Positions 1-5,872 of a DNA stretch of 34,516 nucleotides are shown here, in pieces. The notes beneath the pieces are model-generated. The model made no database searches. It was not told the DNA's origin and was given only the letters and a program-made list of their open reading frames with translations. Numbering within the stretch: position 1 is the first letter of the stretch; every line of letters begins with the position of its first letter. Made by a program: the position numbers and the translations under genes. This DNA is from Candidatus Fimousia stercorigallinarum (GTDB taxonomy: Bacteria > Bacillota > Clostridia > Lachnospirales > Lachnospiraceae), in NCBI GenBank assembly GCA_018715775.1, contig DVKZ01000099.1:1-34516 (forward strand). The letters run 5' to 3'.

Positions 1-2
1 AA

Positions 3-1151
3 GAGGATTATGAAAGCTACTACGAAGATACAATGAAAGCAGGGCATTATGAAAATAAAGCAGAATCCGTAGAGATCATGATCAAATCCTCACCGGAGAT
101 TATCAGGGAACTGATCGGATATGGTGTGGATTTTGATAAGAACGGGGAGGAAATTGCTTATACAAGAGAAGGCGGTCATTCCAAATTCCGGATCATGCAT
201 CATAAAGATATAACCGGAAAAGAGATAACGAGTAAATTATATGAACAGGTAAAAAAACGTTCTAATATTATTATCCTGGAACATACGACAATGATCGATA
301 TTGTAGAAGATCAGGGCAGATGCTGTGGTGTTGTTGTCAGTGAACCGGATGGCAATTATGATGTATATTATGGAAAGAATGTCGTTCTGGCAACAGGAGG
401 AGTTGGGGGACTGTTCCGTAATTCTACCAATTTCAGACATTTGACTGCGGATGGTCTGGCAATTGCATTAAAACATCAGATTGCTCTGGAAAACATCAAC
501 TACATTCAGATCCATCCGACGACACTGTATTCAAAAAAACCGGGGCGTAGATTTTTGATTTCAGAATCTGTACGTGGAGAGGGAGCTGTTCTGTTAAATA
601 AGCATGGTGAGCGCTTTGTAGATGAACTGCTTCCACGAGATATTGTAACTGAGGCGATTCGAAAACAGATGAAGGAAGATGAATCGGATCATGTTTATAT
701 GTCAGTGAAACATATGGATAAAGAAGAATTGCTCAGACATTTTCCGAATATTTATGCGAGATGCCTGGAAGAAGGATATGATATGACAAAAGATTTGATT
801 CCGGTCACCCCGTCTCAGCATTATTTTATGGGAGGCATCCGGGTTGACTGCAACAGTGCAACATCTATGCCTCATCTTTATGCCGTAGGAGAGACGAGCT
901 GCAATGGTGTACACGGGAAAAACAGGCTGGCCAGCAATTCTCTTTTAGAGGCGCTTGTTTTTGCAGAAAGAGCCGCAAAACATATCACACAGGATGAAGG
1001 AACACTGGCAGAAGTGCCGGTGGATGTGTTACAATATCCTTCAAGGGAAGAAATCCAGAAAGAGTACAGTGCTCTTGTACTGGAAGAAATTAAAAGAAGG
1101 GATGGAGATTTTTATGCTAAGTGGTGTAACCCTGAAGCTTCAGTTGGATGA
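3..1151 (+). CDS. nadB: L-aspartate oxidase, 3' part (5' end outside window)
   Basis: The frame is open to the left edge, so the N-terminal FAD-binding part is missing. The visible 382 residues are the rest of a fumarate-reductase-like flavoprotein that oxidises L-aspartate to iminoaspartate for quinolinate synthesis. Visible marks are the VLATGGVGGLF FAD-site segment, the HPTTL active-site region, SESVRGEGAVLLN, the HYFMGGIRVD loop and NRLASNSLLEALVFAERAA, which carries the conserved catalytic Arg and Ser. Only about 65 residues follow that motif, far fewer than in the enterobacterial enzyme, so the C-terminal helical domain is largely absent. I believe short forms are usual in clostridia. 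The 3' end overlaps nadC by 38 bases, which supports the pathway call. In an anaerobe the electron acceptor is likely fumarate rather than oxygen (inference). Confidence 0.93.
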   Translation, partial: EDYESYYEDTMKAGHYENKAESVEIMIKSSPEIIRELIGYGVDFDKNGEEIAYTREGGHSKFRIMHHKDITGKEITSKLYEQVKKRSNIIILEHTTMIDIVEDQGRCCGVVVSEPDGNYDVYYGKNVVLATGGVGGLFRNSTNFRHLTADGLAIALKHQIALENINYIQIHPTTLYSKKPGRRFLISESVRGEGAVLLNKHGERFVDELLPRDIVTEAIRKQMKEDESDHVYMSVKHMDKEELLRHFPNIYARCLEEGYDMTKDLIPVTPSQHYFMGGIRVDCNSATSMPHLYAVGETSCNGVHGKNRLASNSLLEALVFAERAAKHITQDEGTLAEVPVDVLQYPSREEIQKEYSALVLEEIKRRDGDFYAKWCNPEASVG

Positions 1152-1971
1152 TTATATCCTGAATGCGTTAAAAGAAGATATCACAAGTGAAGATGTGTCT
1201 ACCAATGCGGTAATGCCCAATGCAAAACAGGGAATTGTAGAACTGATCTGTAAAGAAGACGGCATAGTATGCGGATTGGACGTATTTGAACGGGTATTTA
1301 CATTATTAGATGAAAAAACCGTGTTTGAAACCGAGTTAAAAGATGGTGATGAAGTAAAGAACGGACAGTTGATGGGAGTTGTAAAAGGCGATATCCGGGT
1401 GTTATTGTCCGGTGAACGTGTTGCTTTGAATTATCTACAGAGAATGAGCGGCATCGCGACATTTACAAAGTCGTTGGCGGATGAATTAAAGGGTTCGAAA
1501 ACAAAGTTGCTGGATACACGGAAGACAACGCCGAATATGCGTCCTTTTGAAAAATATGCGGTTACGGTCGGCGGCGGAAATAACCACCGCTATAATCTGT
1601 CCGATGGTGTTATGTTAAAAGATAATCATATCGGTGCTGCAGGCGGAATCAAGGAAGCAGTTGCTCTTGCGAAAGCGTATGCACCATTTGTACGAAAGAT
1701 TGAAGTTGAGACGGAGACGTTGGAGCAGGTAAAAGAAGCGGTAGAAGCCGGAGCGGATATTATCATGCTTGACAATATGAGTTATGAGCAGATGAAAGAA
1801 GCGGTTGCATATATTGACGGAAGGGCCGAGACGGAATGTTCCGGCAATGTGACAAAGGATCGACTGTCTGCGATCCGGGAGATTGGTGTTGACTATGTAT
1901 CAAGCGGTGCTTTAACACATTCCTATCCGATCCTGGATATTTCATTAAAGAATCTGCATCCGACGGAATAA
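1114..1971 (+). CDS. nadC: Nicotinate-nucleotide diphosphorylase (carboxylating)
   Basis: 285 residues, the usual length for quinolinate phosphoribosyltransferase, which turns quinolinate and PRPP into nicotinate mononucleotide, CO2 and PPi. The family motifs are plain: ALNYLQRMSGIAT near residue 105, LDTRKTTPNMRPFEKYAV near 133, GGGNNHRYNLSDGVMLKDNHI around 153-173, and IMLDNM near 215. I chose the ATG at 1114 because GGAG lies six bases upstream and the protein then starts with a normal NadC N-terminus. An upstream in-frame ATG at 955 would add 53 residues that are only the nadB sequence in another frame. The 38-base overlap with nadB suggests translational coupling. nadA is presumably upstream of nadB, outside the window. 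Confidence 0.95.
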   Translation: MLSGVTLKLQLDDYILNALKEDITSEDVSTNAVMPNAKQGIVELICKEDGIVCGLDVFERVFTLLDEKTVFETELKDGDEVKNGQLMGVVKGDIRVLLSGERVALNYLQRMSGIATFTKSLADELKGSKTKLLDTRKTTPNMRPFEKYAVTVGGGNNHRYNLSDGVMLKDNHIGAAGGIKEAVALAKAYAPFVRKIEVETETLEQVKEAVEAGADIIMLDNMSYEQMKEAVAYIDGRAETECSGNVTKDRLSAIREIGVDYVSSGALTHSYPILDISLKNLHPTE

Positions 1972-1975
1972 ACTT

Positions 1976-2296
1976 ATGAAGCTGCAGAAAACGACAAAAG
2001 GGATGTTTCTGGTTTTTCCGGAATATGAACAGCATGTGAAACATCCTGGAGATCAATTCCGAATTTTAGTATCGAAACTGAATGAGTATATACATGCATA
2101 TGAAGTCAATTATCGAACTTATGAACAAAGGAAGCAGAATGGAGAAACGGGTGTGTTTACCGGATTAAAGGGCATGACGATCAGTCTGGACGGTCCATAT
2201 GAGGGTGTCTGCTTATTTGATCATTATCGTCCGGTTAAGACAAAAAAAGAATTAGAGCAGATGATGGAAGAATTACATATGTTTGTTGAGAGGTAA
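1976..2296 (+). CDS. Small protein of unknown function in the nad unit
   Basis: 106 residues that I do not recognise. The gene starts four bases after the nadC stop codon and ends at an intrinsic terminator, so it is the last gene of the nad transcription unit. The protein is soluble-looking, with no signal peptide or membrane segment. It has an aromatic-rich middle (EYIHAYEVNYRTYEQR), a GLKGMTISLDGPYEG segment that looks like a beta hairpin, and a charged helical C-terminus (KTKKELEQMMEELHMFVER). Its ribosome binding site is weak (GACGGAA within the end of nadC), so it may be translated by coupling. No function is claimed. Its position with nadBC suggests only shared expression. Confidence 0.7.
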   Translation: MKLQKTTKGMFLVFPEYEQHVKHPGDQFRILVSKLNEYIHAYEVNYRTYEQRKQNGETGVFTGLKGMTISLDGPYEGVCLFDHYRPVKTKKELEQMMEELHMFVER

Positions 2297-2345
2297 AACC
2301 GGAAAGATTTTCACTTGATCAGTGGAAGTCTTCCGGTTTTCTTTT
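2295..2345 (+). terminator. Intrinsic terminator after the nadBC unit
   Basis: The inverted repeat AAAACCGGAAAGA / TCTTCCGGTTTT (2295-2307 and 2329-2340) encloses an inner pairing TTTCACT / AGTGGAA and is followed by CTTTTC. The left arm starts inside the stop codon of the preceding gene. Confidence 0.85.
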
Positions 2346-2365
2346 CCTCATTTGTGTGAAGGGAT

Positions 2366-2394
2366 AATTGACTTTTTCTATGAAATAAGAGAAA
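2366..2394 (+). promoter_or_regulatory. Possible promoter of the HPr-like gene
   Basis: TTGACT (5 of 6 to the -35 consensus) at about 2369-2374 is followed after 17 bases by GAAAAT (4 of 6). It lies between the nad terminator and the HPr-like gene, where a promoter is needed. The -10 match is weak. Confidence 0.4.
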
Positions 2395-2442
2395 ATATGA
2401 TTTAGAAGCACGAGTAATATTTTTAAGATGGAAAGGAAAAAT

Positions 2443-2697
2443 ATGATAGAATATCAATACACAGTAACCGATCCTTCCGGACTGCATGCACGACCGGCAA
2501 CGCTGATAGCGGCATGCTGCATGAATCACAAAAGTTCTGTTCATATGGTGAATGAAGATAAATTTATAGATGCCGGAGATGTTCTGGCTGTCATGGGTCT
2601 ATATGCAAAACATGGACAGAAGATTATGTTTTATATTGACGGGGAAGATGAGGAAGAGACGCTTGCTGATCTGAAAAGTACGCTGGAACGATTGTAA
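2443..2697 (+). CDS. HPr-family phosphocarrier protein with Asp at position 46
   Basis: 84 residues, the length of HPr, the phosphocarrier of the sugar phosphotransferase system. The active-site motif SGLHARPA is intact with His15 and Arg17. The second hallmark, the regulatory Ser46 phosphorylated by HPr kinase in Gram-positive bacteria, is replaced: aligning FIDAGDVLAVMGLYAKHGQKI with the usual segment (KSIMGVMSLGI) puts Asp at exactly residue 46. The start at 2443 follows AAGGA with normal spacing; an ATG at 2428 is in frame but lacks a site. The protein may therefore be a specialised HPr paralogue that cannot be Ser-phosphorylated or that mimics the phosphorylated state. It sits between the nad unit and the transketolase genes, with no PTS genes nearby. 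Confidence 0.85.
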   Translation: MIEYQYTVTDPSGLHARPATLIAACCMNHKSSVHMVNEDKFIDAGDVLAVMGLYAKHGQKIMFYIDGEDEEETLADLKSTLERL

Positions 2698-2884
2698 AAA
2701 AAGTTTACCAGTGGTAAAGTACATATTGACAAATGGTAAAAACAATGTTAGTCTGTATACGTAATTATTCATTACGAAATAGAAATTATAATATGTGATT
2801 TGTTTTTATAGAATAAATGGTAACATTCTTTCTGAACAGATGAAAAAATGAAAATGTATAAATGAAAAAAATCATTGGAAACAT

Positions 2885-2913
2885 TTGCGTTATGTGGGCC
2901 TCCATATTATAAT
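2885..2913 (+). promoter_or_regulatory. Promoter of the transketolase genes
   Basis: A perfect TATAAT at 2908-2913 is preceded after 17 bases by TTGCGT (2885-2890), 33 bases before the first transketolase start. The -10 is strong and the -35 weak. A TTGACA at about 2727 further up has no good partner. Confidence 0.6.
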
Positions 2914-2945
2914 GAGATTATTAAAGCAAAAAGGAGAGAAAAACT

Positions 2946-3752
2946 ATGGCATCATTAGCTGCAACAGCAAACGAAATTAGAAAAAGTATTATTAAATCTG
3001 TGCATAGTGCAAAATCCGGTCATCCGGGTGGATCTTTATCATCCGCAGATATTTTCACATACCTTTATTTTGAGGAAATGAACATTGATCCAGAAAATCC
3101 AAAAGATCCGAACAGAGATCGTTTTGTGTTGTCAAAAGGACATGTAGCTCCGGCATATTATGCGACATTAGCAGAGCGGGGATATTTTCCAAAAGAAGAT
3201 CTTTTGACATTAAGAAAGATTGGCTCTCATCTTCAGGGACATCCATGTATCGCACATACACCGGGTGTTGATATGTCAAGCGGGTCCTTAGGACAGGGTA
3301 TTTCTGCGGCAGTCGGAATGGCTCTGGCTGCAAAACTACGTGGAGATGATTACCGCGTATATACACTGTTAGGTGATGGTGAGATCCAGGAAGGTCAGGT
3401 ATGGGAAGCATCCATGCTGGCTGGTCACAGAAAACTAGATAACCTGGTTGTTATCGTTGATAATAACGGCTTACAGATTGATGGTAACATTGCAGACGTA
3501 TGTTCTCCATATCCGATCGCGGACAAATTTAAAGCATTTAACTTTCATGTGATCGAAATTGATGGACATGATTTTGACCAGATTGCAGCAGCATTCAAGG
3601 CAGCAAGAGAATGCAAGGGAATGCCGACAGCGATCATCGCGAAGACTGTAAAAGGCAAAGGGGTAAGCTTCATGGAAAACCAGGCTTCCTGGCATGGAAG
3701 TGCACCAAACGATGAACAGACAGCAATTGCTCTGAAAGACTTAGAACAGTAG
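2946..3752 (+). CDS. Transketolase, N-terminal (TPP-binding) subunit
   Basis: 268 residues, equal to the first domain of transketolase, which moves two-carbon units between sugar phosphates in the non-oxidative pentose phosphate pathway. Visible features are SGHPGGSLSSADI (residues 22-34), the thiamine diphosphate motif GDGEIQEGQVWEA with its Mg-binding continuation IVDNNGLQIDG, and KGKGVSFMEN near the end. The protein stops where the pyrimidine-binding domain of a one-piece transketolase would begin, and that domain is encoded 19 bases downstream. Split transketolase is normal in many Firmicutes and archaea, so this is not a frameshift. The start has AAGGAGAG about ten bases upstream. Confidence 0.95.
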   Translation: MASLAATANEIRKSIIKSVHSAKSGHPGGSLSSADIFTYLYFEEMNIDPENPKDPNRDRFVLSKGHVAPAYYATLAERGYFPKEDLLTLRKIGSHLQGHPCIAHTPGVDMSSGSLGQGISAAVGMALAAKLRGDDYRVYTLLGDGEIQEGQVWEASMLAGHRKLDNLVVIVDNNGLQIDGNIADVCSPYPIADKFKAFNFHVIEIDGHDFDQIAAAFKAARECKGMPTAIIAKTVKGKGVSFMENQASWHGSAPNDEQTAIALKDLEQ

Positions 3753-3771
3753 GAAAGCGAGGTATTGATAA

Positions 3772-4713
3772 ATGGCAGATGTAAAGAAGATTGCAACCAG
3801 AGACAGTTATGGTAATGCACTAGTAGAATTAGGAAAAAAACATGAGGATCTTGTTGTTTTAGATGCTGACCTTGCAGCAGCTACAAAAACTGGAATCTTT
3901 AAAAAGGCGTTCCCAGAACGTCATATTGACTGCGGTATCGCAGAATCAAATATGGTAGGAGTCGGTGCAGGGCTTGCAGCAGCAGGTATGGTTCCGTTTG
4001 TAAGTTCTTTTGCTATGTTTGCGGCAGGAAGAGCATATGAACAGGTTCGTAACTCTGTTGGATATCCTCATCTGAACGTAAAGATCGGCGCAACACATGC
4101 CGGAATTTCCGTTGGGGAAGACGGTGCGACTCATCAGTGTAATGAAGATATCGCATTAATGAGAACAATTCCAGGCATGGTGGTGATCAACCCTGCAGAT
4201 GATACGGAAGCAAGAGCAGCAGTTTATGCGGCATATGAACATGATGGTCCGGTTTATTTAAGATTTGGACGTCTGGCAGTACCGGTAATCTTTGATCCGG
4301 AAGACTATCATTTTGAGATCGGTAAAGGACAGGTTCTGACAGAAGGAACCGATGTTACGATCATTGCGACCGGATTAATGGTAAGCAATTCTCTCGATGC
4401 AGCCAAGATGTTGGCAGAAAAGGGAATCAGTGCAAAAGTGATCAACATGGCTACGATCAAACCGCTGGATGAAGAACTGGTGATCGCTGCAGCAAAAGAA
4501 ACCGGAAAAGTTGTTACAGTAGAAGAACATTCAGTGATCGGCGGTCTTGGAAGTGCTGTATGTGATGTATTAAGTGAAAAATGTCCGACGCAGGTATTGA
4601 AAATCGGTATCAATGATGAATTTGGACATTCCGGACCGGCATTAGATCTGATTGCTGAATTTGGTTTAGATGCAAAAGGAATTGCAGAAAAAGTAGAAGC
4701 ATTTGTAAAATAA
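3772..4713 (+). CDS. Transketolase, C-terminal subunit
   Basis: 313 residues covering the pyrimidine-binding and C-terminal domains of transketolase. The catalytic Glu is in IDCGIAESNMVGVGAG, followed by the FAMFAAGRAYEQVRNS segment. The C-terminal part has VTVEEHSVIGGLGSAV, typical of the family (also seen in DXP synthase and pyruvate dehydrogenase beta). It pairs with the N-terminal subunit just upstream to form the active enzyme, and the 19-base gap points to one message. A strong terminator follows. The DXP synthase alternative is unlikely, because that enzyme is a single longer chain. Confidence 0.95.
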   Translation: MADVKKIATRDSYGNALVELGKKHEDLVVLDADLAAATKTGIFKKAFPERHIDCGIAESNMVGVGAGLAAAGMVPFVSSFAMFAAGRAYEQVRNSVGYPHLNVKIGATHAGISVGEDGATHQCNEDIALMRTIPGMVVINPADDTEARAAVYAAYEHDGPVYLRFGRLAVPVIFDPEDYHFEIGKGQVLTEGTDVTIIATGLMVSNSLDAAKMLAEKGISAKVINMATIKPLDEELVIAAAKETGKVVTVEEHSVIGGLGSAVCDVLSEKCPTQVLKIGINDEFGHSGPALDLIAEFGLDAKGIAEKVEAFVK

Positions 4714-4756
4714 TACTGTTTTCTAAAAAGACAGTGTGGCTAAATAAAAAATGGTG

Positions 4757-4794
4757 CAGAGCAGCATGGAAGGAACATGCTGCTCTGTTTTTTT
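4757..4794 (+). terminator. Intrinsic terminator after transketolase
   Basis: Perfect 12-base stem CAGAGCAGCATG / CATGCTGCTCTG with a 7-base loop and seven T, 43 bases after the stop codon. Confidence 0.95.
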
Positions 4795-4823
4795 GTATAA
4801 GAAAATGTGTTCCTATACCCTGG

Positions 4824-4846
4824 TTATTGATAATTATTATCAATAA
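4824..4846 (+). promoter_or_regulatory. Fur box 1 (perfect palindrome)
   Basis: The core TGATAATTATTATCA (4828-4842) is a perfect 7-1-7 Fur box, and the symmetry extends to 11 bases per arm (4824-4834 and 4836-4846). It lies just upstream of the -35 element of the feo promoter. Confidence 0.9.
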
Positions 4847-4851
4847 AAGAC

Positions 4852-4880
4852 TTGACAATGGGATTGAGAATCGTTATCAT
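4852..4880 (+). promoter_or_regulatory. feo: feo operon promoter
   Basis: TTGACA (4852-4857), a 17-base spacer and TATCAT (4875-4880). The spacer and -10 are covered by Fur box 2 and the region just downstream by Fur box 3, so occupied sites would exclude RNA polymerase. Confidence 0.85.
4865..4879 (+). promoter_or_regulatory. Fur box 2 over the -10 region
   Basis: TGAGAATCGTTATCA matches the 7-1-7 Fur pattern with one arm imperfect. It overlaps the spacer and -10 of the feo promoter. Confidence 0.8.
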
Positions 4881-4899
4881 AATAGATGAAAAATGAAAT

Positions 4900-4914
4900 T
4901 GAGAATCGCTTTCA
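4900..4914 (+). promoter_or_regulatory. Fur box 3, downstream of the start point
   Basis: TGAGAATCGCTTTCA shares its left half and centre with box 2 and lies 35 bases further on, just past the predicted transcription start. It is the weakest of the three. Confidence 0.7.
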
Positions 4915-5098
4915 AAATTAAATAAAACGATGTAGTTTGCAATCTGTGATGCATGCACCGGAACGCTCGCTGTTCCTTCTACTATTTCTACATTTTATCC
5001 TTTTTTGAGCAAAGGGCAAAACGGTGCAGGCAGCATTCGTTTTATATCATATGGAAGGCGGTTGTTTCCAAAAATCTCGATAGAATGGAGAAGAGATT
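4915..5098 (+). other. Long feo leader, no gene seen, some RNA structure
   Basis: About 200 bases separate the predicted start point from the first start codon. ATGTAG (4930-4935) can pair with CTACAT (4988-4993), closing an inner GGAAC / GTTCC hairpin (4960-4964 and 4972-4976), and a run of six T follows at 5001-5006. A second weak hairpin, AAAACG / CGTTTT, lies near 5018-5043. This could be an attenuator, but the stems are short. I recognise no known riboswitch. Confidence 0.35.
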
Positions 5099-5347
5099 AT
5101 GAAGGATAACAATACAAGTGAATTAGTAATTGAAAAATTGAGAAGTCATGGATGCAGGATTACAAATCAACGCAGGATATTGATCGATGTTATATTAAAA
5201 CACGATTGTGCGTCATGTAAGGAGATTTATTATCTGGCGTCCAAAAAAGATCCCTCTATAGGAATCGCAACCGTATATCGTATGATGCGGACATTAGAAG
5301 AATATGGGATCATTACAAGACAGTCAATGTATCAAGTAGAAATATAG
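5099..5347 (+). CDS. Fur-like protein reduced to its DNA-binding domain
   Basis: 82 residues matching only the N-terminal winged helix of the Fur/PerR/Zur family: GCRITNQRRILIDVIL (residues 18-33), then the IGIATVYRMMRTLEEYGII recognition region (57-75). Full-length family members have about 140-150 residues with a metal-binding dimerisation domain, which is absent here. Only 18 bases separate the stop from the next start, so no frameshifted remainder can be hidden there. A Cys pair, CASC, sits where Fur normally has a His-x-SA segment before the EIY helix. It is the first gene of the feo operon, behind three Fur boxes. It may be a local autoregulator, a competitor for Fur sites, or a remnant that is still expressed. 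GGAG precedes the start. Confidence 0.8.
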   Translation: MKDNNTSELVIEKLRSHGCRITNQRRILIDVILKHDCASCKEIYYLASKKDPSIGIATVYRMMRTLEEYGIITRQSMYQVEI

Positions 5348-5365
5348 AGAAAGAGAAGTGAGAAA

Positions 5366-5578
5366 ATGCCGTTATCGATGGTAAAGGAAGGTATACCGTA
5401 TATTATCCAGCGGATTGGCGGTAAAGAGGAGACTAGAAAATTCCTTGAAAAACTTGGATTTGTAACCGGAGCAGAAGTGACGGTGATATCCATGATCAAT
5501 GGGAATATTATCATAAATATAAAAGATTCTAGGGTAGCCATTGGAAAAACGATGGCAAATAAGATTATGGTCGCATAA
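5366..5578 (+). CDS. feoA: FeoA-domain protein, first copy
   Basis: 70 residues forming an SH3-like FeoA fold: GGKEETRKFLEKLGFVTGAEVTVISMINGNIIINIKDSRVAIG shows the family's LGF-x-G-ExVxV core and a final basic strand. FeoA proteins are small cytosolic partners of the ferrous iron transporter FeoB. The gene lies 18 bases after the Fur-like gene and is followed by a second FeoA and FeoB. The two FeoA differ considerably in sequence, so they are old paralogues rather than a recent duplication. Confidence 0.9.
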   Translation: MPLSMVKEGIPYIIQRIGGKEETRKFLEKLGFVTGAEVTVISMINGNIIINIKDSRVAIGKTMANKIMVA

Positions 5579-5611
5579 AAATGTGACCTTGGTTTTTCAG
5601 GAGGAAAAAAA

Positions 5612-5833
5612 ATGAAAACATTGCATGACGCCAAAGTTGGTGAGACAGTCAAAGTCGTAAAATTAACGGGTCAGGGGCCTGTGAAAAGAAGGATCATGGA
5701 CATGGGGATCACAAAGGGAATTGATGTGTATGTCCGCAAAGTTGCTCCGTTGGGAGATCCGATCGAAGTAACAGTCCGGGGATATGAGTTATCTGTCCGA
5801 AAAGCAGACGCAAAAATGGTTGAAGTGGAATAA
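5612..5833 (+). CDS. feoA: FeoA-domain protein, second copy
   Basis: 73 residues with the classic FeoA pattern: VGETVKVVKLTGQGPVKRRIMDMGITKG, then VYVRKVAPLGDPIEVTVRGYELSVRKADAKMVEV, including the DPI/GYELSVRK signature that the first copy lacks. It is the more typical of the two and stands directly before FeoB with a 39-base gap. A strong AGGAGG site precedes the start. Confidence 0.95.
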   Translation: MKTLHDAKVGETVKVVKLTGQGPVKRRIMDMGITKGIDVYVRKVAPLGDPIEVTVRGYELSVRKADAKMVEVE

Positions 5834-5872
5834 TACATAGCTTGTAAATATTTATTTTTAGGAGGGAAAAAT

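Noticed and set aside
955..1113. An ATG at 955 would extend NadC by 53 residues.
   Set aside because: The added residues are the nadB region read in another frame and have no ribosome binding site. The ATG at 1114 has GGAG and gives the family's normal length.
2946..4713. A broken transketolase gene.
   Set aside because: The two halves have their own ribosome binding sites and are cut at the known domain border. Split transketolase is normal in this group.
4714..5098. A possible coding gene between transketolase and the feo operon.
   Set aside because: No frame here has a plausible start, site and length. The stretch is filled by a terminator, Fur boxes, a promoter and a leader.
5099..5365. 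The short Fur-like gene as a frameshifted full-length Fur.
   Set aside because: Only 18 bases lie between its stop and the FeoA start, and no Fur C-terminal motif appears in other frames. At most it is a deletion, not a frameshift.
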